DNA from: Gentiana macrophylla
Taxonomy: Eukaryota; Streptophyta; Magnoliopsida; Gentianales; Gentianaceae
Direction: 5' to 3'
DNA: 64,000 nt
NCBI GenBank assembly: GCA_026214975.1
Contig: JAOBSW010000552.1
Span: 309,279 to 373,278 of the forward strand
In this document: piece after piece, positions 22,633 through 33,300 of the stretch
How the letters are laid out: each line of letters opens with the position of its first letter
How positions within the stretch are numbered: position 1 is the first letter of the stretch
Program-made: the position numbers and the translations under genes
The notes under the pieces: model-generated
What the model saw: only the letters and a program-made list of their open reading frames with translations
What the model was told of the DNA's origin: nothing
The model's database searches: none

Positions 22633-22680
22633 ATCATAGATAACTCAACCAATGACCCGATTCACTTACTTCCCTGATTC
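20786..22680 (+). repeat. Tandem duplication (two units, about 1.18 kb apart)
   Basis: Unit 1 starts near 20786 and unit 2 near 21967, both at CCATACCTGCACAAGGAGTG. Each runs about 630-700 bp through CTCGAG-rich, A-rich sequence to TTCACTTACKTCCCTGATTC. Unit 2 has an extra AT-rich piece near 22240-22310 and a poly-A run of more than 30 (about 22596-22630). The end of unit 2 passes into the upstream region of F-box copy 2. The same sequence stands at the window start before F-box copy 1. Confidence 0.8.
21420..21966. other. Spacer between tandem units, small unidentified coding-like piece
   Basis: On the minus strand, 21505-21693 gives 62 aa with a plausible soluble-protein look (GELSQANALEVVNKFIEY, DDSYVALKRSTIAL). 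I do not recognise the family. It may be an exon fragment. Confidence 0.3.
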
Positions 22681-24580
22681 TCACCTTGTATTAATTTCCC
22701 GCAAAATTTTTTTTATTTCCTTTCACGATTCCCGCCTATGAACCGTGAACACAAAACCTAAAATTAATCTCATTTCCCGGCCTTTATTTGTTCTTATCAT
22801 TGTTCATCATCCTCACAGCCTCTCTGCAACTAATTTTGATATTTCCAGTTTAGCTTGACGTTGTATGTTTTGCATTGGATACCCCATTTTTCGTTCATCA
22901 AAGCCAAAGATCTTGTTCATGCTATTGTTAACAATGTTGAGGAGCTTCAATTTGTCAAGGTAATCGCTTAAACCACTGTTGTGATTCTTCATCTTGATTA
23001 CAGGTTCGAATCTTTTGTGTTCGCAATTAATCGCTTGTTAAATCCTTTATTCTTATCACAGATAGCTACAAAATTGGGGCTGAAATTGATGGAATTTCAG
23101 CAGAGCAGAACAGAGCCTATTTCCGTAGTTTATCCACTGTTTGTACAGATAATTTCTTGTTAATCTATCTCTACTTTTCCTTGATTTTCATTTGAGAGCT
23201 CTGTTCACTTCATTTCTATTAGATTAGCAGCGCAAGTTTAAGTTATTCCAATCAGCTGAATCCGATAGGATTAGGTAGGTAAGGATGAAGCGAAGAAAAT
23301 CGAGAAGAAATGTCCATAGTTCCTCCAGGAGACAAAAAAACAGCATTCCTGATTCGATTGATATGATTAGCGCTTTACCGGACCCCATTTTGGGTACTAT
23401 TCTGTCACTTCTTCCTACAAAGGAAGCTGTAGCCACCTCCGTTCTTTCAAAAAGATTCCAATTCATGTGGAGGACAATCCATAATCTTGAATTCTTTCAT
23501 TTCGATTATAGGGAAGAACGGGTTGAAGGTGAAGATATGAAATTCGTTGAATTTGTCAACCGTGTTTTGCTTCTCCATGATTCTAGTTTGCTACATAAGT
23601 TCAATTTGTCTGGGAACCTAGGTGTATTTTATCTCATGTCAATTCATGGATCAGAACTGCAATTGCGAAAAATGTCCAAGATCTTTTGTTATGTGTTGAG
23701 GCTGGTGATGTAGCAAATAGTAGTCCTGAACCGATTGAAATGCCGATAAGTGTTTTAAACTGTGACTTACTACGATTTTTGGAGTTAGACGGTGGCATTT
23801 CTTTTTATGTATAGTACGTGATTTGCCTTCCAAGACTCGAAAGTCTAAAACTTTTTTCTGTTGACTTCAAGTCTATGAAGGCTTTTGCAAAGCTTATAAG
23901 CGGATGTCCAATGTTGAACTTTCTGCTCGTACATATTGACATTGATTACATGATAGATTATTTAGGAAGAGGAGATCATGATTTTACGTATATAGTATCT
24001 TCAACTTCCTTGAGACGCTTTGTGCAACGTATCAATAAAAAGGAAGAGCTGCACTTTCTGAAATTTTATTGTAACCTGATGTTAAAGGCTCCCTCACTTG
24101 AGTACCTCACGATAGATGGTCATCTACATGAGATTCATGTGAAAGAAAGTCTAAGCTCTCTGGTGGAAGCTAACTTAATGATCGATTTGCATGAAGACGA
24201 TTTCTACGAAAACCGACATTTGCAATGCAGTCGTTGATGTAGTTCGTGCTTTCAATTGTGCAAAAACTCTGAATTTATCAAGCGATGCTATGCGGGTAAG
24301 CTACTCTTTTTCTCTAGGAAGATTAATGTTTTGTACATCGGTATTGGACTTCTACACTTGTGTTTGTCAATGTTGTTGCCTACGTCGGATCACTAACGTT
24401 TGATATCATCAGGCTCTTAACAATGGCACAATCAGTTTGTTGACTGCGTTTAAGAGATTGGTGACATTCGTGACAGAATGTTATTGCAGTCATTGTTGCT
24501 TAGTACAATATTTCACCCAATCCTCAGGCAATTTGGAAGATATCACGATATATCAAGTTAGTGTTTGCAAGAGAGTAAGT

Positions 24581-25318
24581 TTTTTTTTTTTTTGGATCAA
24601 TGAATAGGGTAAACATATCATTAGATCAAAATGGCTCCACAATAACTAGCAGCAAAGCATATTCAAAACTTTGGCTCAATTCAACAAGTAGCACACTACA
24701 GGTCACCGAAAAACATGCATAATATAAAATCAATTCAAAATCTGTCCCAAGTAATTGATTGATAAACCACACACCGGATAACATTCAACGTTTGCCGCCG
24801 CCACCGCCTAGTTTTGGTCCCTTGCCGCCACCGCCAGCTTTAGACAGGTTCCCCTTGCCTTGGCTCTTCTGCGTCTTAGTCGTCACCTCGGCTTTCTTCT
24901 CATCCTTTGTCTTCTTAATTCTTTCCTTGAATTCATGAAGAGCAGCTTCTCTTGCAGCATCACGGACTTCCGGCTTCTCAGTTCTCTTCTTCTGAATGAC
25001 CTCCAAAGTAGCACTCACAATAGATCTAGAGTATGGCTTCTTTGTAGCACGACGCCTCTTCTTGACAGCTTCTTGGGCAACATCCTTCTTGTGCTGCTTT
25101 CGATACATGATAGTCCATGTCAGCTTGGAAGGCTTCAGCCGGTTATGGAAGTACCTCTTACATTTGAAGTTCAAGAAAAGGAAGACATGGGAATCGGAAC
25201 GGCTAAATCTAATTCCCCTTCCAGGGCAAATCTTGGCTTCACTGAAATGACATAGTTCGGTCTTGAGAACCATGGCTGCTGCGGCTACTCAATCCTTTGG
25301 TTGGAACCCTAGCTTAGA
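24581..25318 (-). mobile_element. Processed retrocopy (eL24) with poly-A tail
   Basis: On the plus strand it starts with a T run (24581-24594), which is the poly-A tail of a minus-strand transcript. It continues through a 3' UTR, the coding region and a short 5' UTR. The target is intron 2 of F-box copy 2; the empty site is seen in copy 1 at about 1931-1960. Flanks resemble a short duplication: AGAGTAAG plus T run on the left, AGAGTACGGTTTT on the right, against AGAGTATGGTTTTT in copy 1. This is typical of LINE-driven retroposition. Confidence 0.85.
24785..25273 (-). CDS. RPL24: 60S ribosomal protein eL24 (RPL24), intronless retrogene
   Basis: eL24 is a large-subunit ribosomal protein near the subunit interface. 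The 162 aa frame is uninterrupted and full length for plants. It starts MVLKTELC, has the core [21 protein letters not shown] and MYRKQHKKD, a basic stretch [16 protein letters not shown] and the lysine/glycine-rich tail [12 protein letters not shown]. No introns are present, unlike typical plant copies. A few residues differ from what I remember as consensus (for example CPGRG where IYPGRG is usual). It lies antisense inside an F-box intron, so it brings no native promoter. It may be silent; the open frame suggests a recent copy. Confidence 0.9.
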   Translation of the reverse strand: MVLKTELCHFSEAKICPGRGIRFSRSDSHVFLFLNFKCKRYFHNRLKPSKLTWTIMYRKQHKKDVAQEAVKKRRRATKKPYSRSIVSATLEVIQKKRTEKPEVRDAAREAALHEFKERIKKTKDEKKAEVTTKTQKSQGKGNLSKAGGGGKGPKLGGGGGKR

Positions 25319-25870
25319 GTACGGTTTTCGTTAATTAAACAATGTTAAGTATAATTATTGATGTGTTTTCTGTGATGTCAGGGTGGTAGAACCAATAGTC
25401 ATTCTCATCATCTCAAACTGGAAAGCTCCCGTAGAAGTTTCAAGATGCTTGTCAAACAACTTAAAGAAGATTGAAATTCATGTTTATTTTGGTTTGGTCG
25501 ATGAGCGTGAAATGATACGTTATATACTAAAGCATGGAAGTGCCCTTGAACTAATAAAGATTGCATTAGATAGAAACCGGGAGGACGAAAGTTTGAGTTG
25601 ATTCAATAGATTTGTAAATTCCCAAGTCTTCAGCTTGTGAAGTTGAATTCATAGATTGATCGGTACAAGCCAGATCATGTTGTACCAAGTTGAAACTCTG
25701 ATTCAGTCTTGGGCTTAAACTCGAATAATTGAGTCATTGTGATTAAGATGGATGGTGTGATGGAGACTTTTTAGAGCAGACCTAAATTAGGGATTTTATT
25801 AAGGAGGACATGTTATAATTACAACATAAGTTTTGATAAATTATTATGTAGGATAATAATAGTGATCGGC

Positions 25871-26183
25871 ACATGTGTTTGATAAAATGCTTGACATAGT
25901 CCATTTTTTGGGTGGGGGTTGGGGGTAGGGGTTGGGGATTTTATATTAGGGGCAGGATGAGAGAAACACTTTTTCATTAGGAAGTGCAAATGTCTGAATC
26001 ACTTTCACTAGACCAGATCCGATTTCCAGTGCAATGGCATGTATGCTTTGGTGTGAAGTAAAGTAAACATTTTGACATGAAAATTCACAACCTACAGTTT
26101 CTTATTTACATTGGAAAACGCTTACACTAGTGTTTTTCAGTGCAAATACTAATGTATGTGCATAGAATAGAATGACCAGATAA
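25871..26183 (+). repeat. Segmental duplication, copy 2 (right block)
   Basis: It matches 6187-6488, including the GGGGGTAGGGGTTGGGG stretch. Here it is only a few bases from the left block, which defines the 3.7 kb indel in the other copy. Confidence 0.8.
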
Positions 26184-27369
26184 AACAAAAAGGGAAAATT
26201 GTCTATTTAGTATATTTTCCAATATTTCTTGTTTAAACAGTACTCCTCGTTGAAGAGCCTGTTAACAAAAATGAAAACAAAGGAATTAAGTGGATGGACA
26301 AATAAACCCTCATTCCAACCTTCTCTCGTCAGCTCATTTCCTCATCCTTTTCCCAATCCAAATCATATCTCTTCGACAAAACGCAACCCCCACTCGTCAA
26401 GCTTGACCTGAGAAGTGCACAGAACCCTGATTTATTTCTCAAGAGAATGGCGGCATTTCGTTTCATGCTCAGGTCGATCTTCCTTTTTAAATTCGATTGT
26501 CAGTTAAGCTATTTACCAAAGCTATTTACAAGCTTAAAAACCTGAATTATTTCAATGGCATTCGCGATTTTCGGGAAGAATCCAAGGCTCGCAAAGATAT
26601 TAAATCACAACGATTCATGTCGCATTTTATGGTCCTTTATGGTCAAGCTGGGATGCTCCCTGAAGCAGTCAAGAAGTATGAGGAAGTGCTTAACTTAGGT
26701 GTTGAAAGAAACGCCAAATCACTAAATGCTTTGCTTTTTCTCGCCGTTTGGCCAAGGTTTACAAGGAAATGAAAAGGGTTTTTATGGAGTTTCCTAAGAT
26801 GTACGAGATGGAGAGAAAAGGAATTAAGACAAATGAATTAAGCCAAACGCAGCAACTTTTGGGCCGAGGATTGCTAGTTTCTACCTGGACCAGAAGTTTG
26901 ATGATGTTGGCAAAGTATTGGAGATGACGAAAGAGCTTGGGATAAGACAACCACTTAATCCTACTATATATCTCTCTACTTAATAAGGAGGCAAGTGTTC
27001 ACCCCTTGGTGACACTTGTTTTTTTTTTTATTGGTTCCTCCGTTTTTACTGTTTATCGGTCCAGAAGCCCACCTATTTTTATTTTTTTTTACTGTTCATC
27101 TCTTTTTCACTGTTCATCGGCCAGCTTTTTTTTTTTTTACTGTTCATCGGTTTTTTCCAATTTTTTTTTTAATCTACATTTTAGCCTTAATCTTATTATG
27201 TGTGTTGTGCTTAAGATGTATCCGATTCCAATTTAATTACATATTATTTTGCTTTCCATCTAGATCTCTCTTTTTTTTTTTTTGGCTCTTATCCTAATAC
27301 ACGACCACGTGATATTTCAATATACTATATACTATAGTTTGTCTGTGTGTGTGTGTTCTTTTCTTTTTT

Positions 27370-27413
<44 letters not shown>

Positions 27414-28145
27414 CGCGCATATTAATGCGCATATGGTTTTTTTTTAGGGCGTCGTTTTTGGGGTGCTACGTATTTATTATTTTTTTCCGTCTTCGTTTTT
27501 TTACTTCTATATATTGTGTGTGTCGGTTTTTTTTCTTTGGTCAATGGTTCAGTAGTGTCGAAAGGTGTCGATTTTGTTCATGGAGTGTTGACAGTATGTT
27601 AGATTTTAATTAAAATTTTAATTAATATTCATTTCATCAACCGACAACTGTTGGATATGGCGTCGGGGTGTATCGAAGCGTATCGTGTCGTGTTTTTGGT
27701 AGAACACGTGTTGTTGCAAATAATGTCGAATATAGCTTCATTTTTTCGGTTAAAATAGATTTAAGTAGAAATTGAAAAACAATTGTTCAGTAGTGTCGAA
27801 AAGTATCCATACGATGTCGGGAGATGTCAAAGATGTGTCGGATATTCATTTCATCAACCGACATGTGCCGGACATGCCATCGTAATGTATCAGAGAGTAT
27901 CATGTCGTGTTGGTTGTCGGACACGTATCGTATACCTTTTATGTTATTATTTCAGTCATCTATGATTATTAAAATACTCGATAAATTTACACGGCAAGAT
28001 GATGACGCCGCGCTTTGCTTGTGGCATTCAATTTTACTAGTACTATCTATTAATTGTCAAAGCAAAAATGGCCACGTCGCCCCTTCTTCTTTTTTTTGTG
28101 CAAAGTTTGGTCAATCCTTTACATGCCACGTGTCCAGTTTTGTGA

Positions 28146-28183
<38 letters not shown>

Positions 28184-28187
<4 letters not shown>

Positions 28188-28470
28188 CCTACATTGTTAT
28201 TGTATTTATTTACGGTTGTTTACGGTTCGGTTTACAACTTCGGTTTTAACTCTTTCTCAAAACCTTTTTTTTTTCCTCTTTCCTACTCCTACATTGTATT
28301 GTATTTATTTACGGTTGTTCACGGTTCGGTTTACAACTTCGGTTTTAACTCTTTCTCAAAACCTTTTTCTTTTATTTTCTTTTCTTTCCTACTCCTACAT
28401 TGTATTGTATTTATTTACGGTTGTTCACAGTTCGGTTTACAACTTCGGTTTTAACTCTTTCTCAAAACCA
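28184..28470 (+). repeat. Three-copy tandem repeat in the Helitron, about 100 bp
   Basis: Units start at 28184, 28284 and 28390 at TACTCCTACATTGT. Each includes TATTTATTTACGGTTGTT, CGGTTCGGTTTACAACTTCG and TTTTAACTCTTTCTCAAAAC, and ends in a T-rich spacer in the first two units. Confidence 0.93.
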
Positions 28471-29059
28471 AAATAAATACTCTTTCTCACGGTTCAGTTA
28501 AGAACACGACACGCCGTCGACACATTATACAAATCGCGTTTTTTAACGTTTCCACTGAATAAAACTTGGGTAAAGAAAAGAAAAAGAAAAAAAAATGGGT
28601 TCATGAATGTAGGGAAGTGTCGTTGACGTGTCGTGAAGTGTCGACACCATGTCGGATCTTAAACTTTTAAAGAATATTGTTTTTATCAGTATATAATACA
28701 TATATATACATGGTGTAACTGTGTAAATAATATAATATAAGAACATGTAATAAACATTTATTATTAGCAACCATTAATAGGTCTGAACATCGAGATGACC
28801 ACCACTAATTTCTTCGATGATTGTTACCGAAGATGTAATGTTTTGTTGCTTTTGTAACTTATTAGGGGCACTATAACCTTTTCAATAAATGCATGGTCTT
28901 TTATTGTAGTTTTCATCTTTATAAATATGTATGACTTACTCAAACATCTTTCTGATTTCGATCAACGTACTCAAACATCTTTCATATATGTAATATGTAC
29001 AAATTTAAAAAGCTTAATATACACTTAACAGTATATAACTGAAAATCCTTGGAAAGAGC

Positions 29060-29080
29060 ATGCCGTGCCTTGCACGGCAT
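29060..29080 (+). terminator. Helitron 3' hairpin
   Basis: ATGCCGTGC and GCACGGCAT pair perfectly around a CTT loop. It is the replication stop signal expected about 10 bp before the 3' end of a Helitron. Confidence 0.92.
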
Positions 29081-29553
29081 ACCCAAACACTAGTACCCAC
29101 AATATTAGGATTAAAAGCCTGTGTAAGCTGGGAAGGTCAAAGGAGGCCAAGGCATTGTTTCTTGGATTTATGTCCAGAGGGATAAAACCAAATGCTGTCA
29201 CATACTCTCACCTGATCCATGGGTTTCGTAGGGAAGGAGATTTGGAGGAGGTAAAAAGTTTGTTTGACAGGATGAATAAAAGTGGAATTCCACCTGAGAG
29301 CGCATGCTAATTTACATTGATCCATTACTTGTGTCGTGCAAAGGATTTTGTGTCAGCATTGAACATCTTCAATCAGTGTATGTCAAAGGAAGGGGGTTGG
29401 CTTCCCAATTTCTCAACCATGAAGCCCTTTGTCGAAGGCCTGGTCAGCATTTCAAAGGTTGATGAGGCGAAGAAGATCATCGATCAATTAAAGGAGAAGT
29501 TTTCAAGGAACGGTGATGTGTGGTCCGAGATTGAAGAAGGATTGGCTACTTAG

Positions 29554-31213
29554 AGACACTTACCATGGGATGCATGCTCTTCTGTTTTGTCCCTTATTGC
29601 CATATATGTTCATTCATGTTTCAGCTTTGGCATTGAGATGTAGTCTCTCGTTACACTTTGCTCTGTTAAATGTTCTGTTTGAGCTGAATTATGTGAACCT
29701 CTTGTAGTGAGTGTAGTTTAAATTGTCTTATTCCATTCACTTGTCGGGAATCCTAATTACTTATAGTTATGGTTAGGGATTTTAGTTCATTGATGTTCTT
29801 GTTGAGGATTGTGTTTGGAGCACATTTATGTTGACCTGTGCACTTTAGATGAAGTGCAGAGCTGGAAATCAGTGAACTCTATTGATCTTATTTTCTTAAC
29901 CTACCAAGATATGCTCTTGAGTATTTGAAAGGAAGGGTTACAGGGCGAAATAAGGATGATGTGGAAAAAGCCATTTCAATGGTTAGTATTTTACTAGTGA
30001 TATCGCAACTATATTTTCATCATATTTTTGGTTAATAATTTTACTATGGTTGCAACCATCTTTGTATTTTGTGAATAAAGTGCTTGTTTTACGTTTTATT
30101 TTGTTGCTTGGAGATATTGTGTCTTTTATTTTTCATGCCTACTAGTTTTTCAACTTATGAACTTCGAGTTTAAGAAATTATTGTGCACACATTTAAGTTT
30201 GATCTTTTTAACATGTGATTTTTCGTTTATTAAAGGTGGAAGCATTGGCAGTTAAACTAACACATTAAGTTTAGTTTACGACGACGTCCGACTAAGGTCA
30301 TCTAAAGAATGAAGCTCGGTAGCTGGAACAGTTTACAATCGTAAGAAAACAAACGAAATGACCACAACGCCGCAATCATAAAATTGATCAATTCTGGGAA
30401 CACAAACAAAATGAGCACACCAACACAATCATAAATTTGTGAGAACTACAACGCTAATCCAAGCACTGTAAACATAAAAATAGACAGAGTCACTTAACCG
30501 TACAATAGTGTCAATACACAATTCATATCACACAACATTGCAATAACAATGAACTTCCACAATTTTGTTTCCCTCGACGATGCTTCATTTGCCCTTTTCC
30601 ACTTCTCAATATTGCTCTCAATGAGTGCAATTTCTACCCTCACACAACTCCTTAATGTTGATCTCAAAATGTTCAACTTAATTTGCCATCTAATTTACGC
30701 ATGTTCCGGAGCATTTCATTTTTTCCTTTGATTTTCCGATTCCGAGCAGTGGTTGACCTTTGTTCCAAATAAGTACACCTACATCTTCAAGCCAAAGAAA
30801 AAGGCCACACTTTTTGCCGGTCCGCAAACAATGATAAATTTAATATCATATGATCCTGCAGTCCAAGTGAAAAGTCATAAGCAAAAATCTCCGTAGAGCA
30901 AAAAGGTTGAAATCATGATCATAGACAGCAAAAAGGTTGATAAAATCTACTTACGAAATGATTTTAACCAAGTGCAAAAACAGAGTAATATATTCCCAAA
31001 TCCACAATGCTAATCACTCTTATTCTGTACTGTGCATGTAACGATTTTTTTTTTAGTGGCATGTAACAAAATCTTAAAAGTATCGATTTTGCCATCTTCG
31101 CACAACATGTATATATTACAGTCATCTCTTTTCATGTATTGCCTGTGGGATGTAAACTAACCTTTCATGCCAAATGATGATAGCCGACCCGAACTACGCC
31201 ACGTGTCGTCCTC
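29554..31213. other. Intergenic region, nothing recognised
   Basis: The first few hundred bases look like the old 3' UTR of the PPR gene. Minus-strand 30494-30676 gives a 60 aa basic frame (RVEIALIESNIEKWKRANEA) that I cannot assign. Confidence 0.4.
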
Positions 31214-31523
31214 CAGAGCCGTCCCAGAGGGTAGGCCAACAAGGCCGCGGCCTAGGGCCCCCACCAAAATTTAAAATTTTAGGGCATCCGTTTACAATAT
31301 AAGTGTATTCTAGGTCAATTTTTACATTTTACTCAAGCTAAAAACCGGTAAGACCAAATTTATAGCCGAATTCAAAGTGAAAGAAAGTTAATTAAATTCC
31401 ACTTGCATTATTTATAATGTTCATCGACATAATATACCTCAAAATAGTTCTAATATATTATTTTTTCATAGTGGTCGAGGCCTTAATTTTTGGCCTAGAG
31501 CTGTGATTTCACAGGACGGCCTG
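31214..31523. mobile_element. hAT-like MITE, about 310 bp
   Basis: The left end CAGAGCCGTCCCAGAGG and right end GGACGGCCTG are imperfect inverted repeats. Subterminal GGCCTAGGGCCCCC and GGCCTAGAG occur near the two ends. Flanks CGTCCTC and CGCCCTC could be a mutated 7-8 bp target duplication. This fits a decayed hAT family, whose ends often begin CAGRGC. There is no transposase. Confidence 0.55.
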
Positions 31524-32165
31524 CGCCCTCTTAGGACGTGTAATAAATGATAGCCCCTATACATTGTGCAGGGCATTAAGGGGCGGAGCCCCAGAGACAT
31601 ACCTAAGGGCAGGTCCCTTACCCTAGGTGGGAGATCGGTTAACGCTCCTCCTCCAGCCCCGCAGGTCGGTTTAGGCTTGGTGAAGAGGAGCTGATCAGTT
31701 CGGCCATAATGGCCTTAGGGGCTCAGCACAGGACGCTCAGAGCAACCCCGGCTGTTGTTCCACGTGTGGGATAACTGAACATAAATGAGAAAAGAATCCT
31801 TAGTGTTAAAGACTGTGATCTTGGCATTAGATATGTCCATAATTATTCCTAAATCATAGGGATTGTTCTCAAGATCGCAAGAATACTTGAAAAGATCACC
31901 AAGCGAAAATGAAGTTTGTGACAAAGGGGTTTCCCTTGATCCAAACGCCCTAAGGTCTCATCGTGCACACAATGAGCCTTTGATATAGTCAATCAGTTAA
32001 TACTCTGTAATTTTGTAAGGTCTGGCATATATAAGTGTACACTTTGCTGCCCCATAAAACACATAATTTGACGTGGGGGAATTCCGCAATACCTTAATAT
32101 GAGGAAAGCCTCGATCCTTTTATAGAGTGGTTCGCCGTTAAGGCGTTAACTTCATACCGACTTTG
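31524..32165. other. Unassigned, locally GC-rich
   Basis: 31550-31760 is GC-rich for this window (GGGGCGGAGCCCC, CTCCTCCTCCAGCCCCGC). Minus-strand 31715-31924 gives a 69 aa frame (DLFKYSCDLENNPYDLGIIM) that could be an exon fragment. I do not recognise it. Confidence 0.35.
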
Positions 32166-32170
32166 AGCAC

Positions 32171-32592
32171 TGTGGAAATATTACATTACTTGTAAGAAAT
32201 ATTACATTACTTGTAACACGTTACTTATTTGTAACATGACATATTAATTGCAGTGTATAAACAATTAATATGTCATAAAGTAACTCTATTTTGTCTTATT
32301 ATGCTCTGCTACCATGAAGAGAGTTTGAGAAAGCAATAATACTAGAGTAAACTCAACTTATTTTATTCATGATAAAACTATGAGTATAAATAGATACAAG
32401 CATGAGTAGAGTAATAAATGCTATTAAATGCTAGAGTCGGCTAGTATTAATGCTAGAGTCGGCTAGAGCATAATAAGACAAACTAGAGTTACTTTATGAC
32501 ATATTAATTGTTTATACACTACAAATAATATGTCATGTTACAAATAAGTAATGTGTTACAAGTAATGTAATATTTCTTACAAGTAATGTAGA
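32171..32592. repeat. Head-to-head LTR copies (partial forward, then inverted)
   Basis: 32171-32311 is the first part of the LTR in forward direction. 32315-32592 is the LTR in inverse, starting TGAAGAGAGTTTGAG, the complement of the LTR end. Just before it, 32303-32314 is the complement of a primer site (TGGTAGCAGAGC). The join lies in a shared GCTCT. Both arms carry the same small internal duplication (ACTTGTAAGAAATATTAC) that the 3' LTR lacks. Confidence 0.88.
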
Positions 32593-32639
32593 TCAAGCGC
32601 TTACCATTTTACTAAGACCAATTGGTACCAGTAAATGCG

Positions 32640-32727
32640 CTATTGACAATCTGTCCAACACTTGGACATTTTTTTTAATAATGTTCCAACCAAGGTTCGA
32701 TCTCATGACCTCTGGCTCTGCTACCAT
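32640..32727 (-). other. Inverted leader with second copy of the primer site
   Basis: On the minus strand it reads TGGTAGCAGAGCCAGAGG and then ATGAGATCGAACC, the usual look of a copia primer site and gag leader. It points opposite to the pol genes that follow. Confidence 0.65.
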
Positions 32728-33300
32728 GTTAGGATTGCTGATGGATCTATTTCATGTGCATAAGGTTTTGGAAATGTTAAACTTACTGATAAGATCTACC
32801 TTCAGGATGTCCTATTTGTTCCAAAATTAGACTGTAACCTCATAACTGTCAGTAGAGCCTCACTAAAGACCTAAATTGGCAATGATCATGTTTAATAACA
32901 ATCAGTGTATATTCCAGGATCTTTCACGAGAAGTGATTGGGAGAGCTAAAGCCTCGCCAGATCGTTTATGGTCAACCTCTTTGAAGACAGTAAGATTGAA
33001 GATCAAAGCGCCTCAAGACTGCAACCAAACCTTAGACAATATCATGTTATGGCATTATAGACTAGGTCATCCAAGTTTTGGTTATTTAAAGTCTTTATTT
33101 CTGAATTGTTTAAAGGATGTAACCTTAGTTACCTTCAATGTGATATTTTGTCAGTTTGCTAAACTTACTAAGTCTGTGTATACTAAAATATCTTACTTAC
33201 CCTCCACACCTTTCACTCTAATACATAGTGATGTATGGGGACCTTCAAGAATTAAAAGTATAACAGAAAGAGGTGGTTTGTCACCTTTCAGATGACCACA
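32728..33300 (+). pseudogene. Copia pol: end of protease region and GAG-pre-integrase
   Basis: It begins ADGSIS, then YLQDVLFVPKLDCNL, FNNNQCIFQDLSREVIGRAK and the zinc-binding start LWHYRLGHPSFGYLKSL. A stop follows VSRASLKT. The catalytic DSG of the protease is not present, so the join lies downstream of it. Confidence 0.8.

Larger units (their letters stand above)
23285..25601 (+). pseudogene. F-box/FBD protein pseudogene, copy 2
   Basis: It has the same exon plan as copy 1: exon 1 23285-24295, intron 24296-24412, exon 2 24413-24574, a long intron to 25381, exon 3 25382-25601. The F-box (ISALPDPILGTILSLLPTKE) and the FBD-type end (SRCLSNNLKKIEIHVYFGL) are recognisable. Breaks: a frameshift near 23620 (LSGNLG in place of LFWKPR), a TAG near 23814, a frameshift near 24212 and an extra base in exon 3 near 25415. 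The second intron is enlarged by an eL24 retrogene in the opposite direction. It cannot make a full F-box protein. Confidence 0.85.
22570..25870 (+). repeat. Segmental duplication, copy 2
   Basis: This is the counterpart of 1-2455, with the eL24 retrogene added in an intron. It continues at 25871-26183 as the counterpart of 6187-6488. Confidence 0.85.
26959..29093 (+). mobile_element. Non-autonomous Helitron, 2135 bp
   Basis: It begins TCCTACTATATATC after a host A and ends CTAG before a host T, as Helitrons insert between A and T. A 3' terminal hairpin with a 9 bp perfect stem lies at 29060-29080, ten bases before the CTAG. Removing it joins CCACTTAA to TACCCAC and restores the PPR frame (GIRQPL-N-THNIRIK). 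No Rep or helicase is encoded. The interior has T runs, a TA microsatellite (27376-27407), a 36 T run (about 28149-28184), a three-copy tandem repeat and several GTGTCG-rich stretches. Confidence 0.93.
26448..29553 (+). pseudogene. P-class PPR protein pseudogene, split by a Helitron
   Basis: PPR proteins bind RNA in mitochondria or chloroplasts. The match is to the small P-class PPR336 (At1g61870) group, linked to mitochondrial ribosomes. Pieces in order: MAAFRFMLR start at 26448; SHFMVLYGQAGMLPEAVKKY and KSLNALLFLAV; after a frameshift, YKEMKRVFMEFPKMY; a loss of about 35 residues by comparison with the family; then FGPRIASFYLDQKFDDVGKV. After the Helitron come [40 protein letters not shown], a stop near 29310, and a C-terminal part from FTLIHYLCRAKDF to the stop at 29553. 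Several breaks make it nonfunctional even without the Helitron. Confidence 0.85.

Noticed and set aside
24860..25255. Plus-strand frames of 131 and 84 aa opposite eL24
   Set aside because: They are antisense shadows of the conserved ribosomal protein frame.
27006..28476. Several open frames of 70-140 aa in the Helitron
   Set aside because: They are phenylalanine-rich translations of T runs and tandem repeats.
31715..31924. 69 aa minus-strand frame
   Set aside because: Composition is protein-like, but I recognise no family and see no splice context; not called as a gene.
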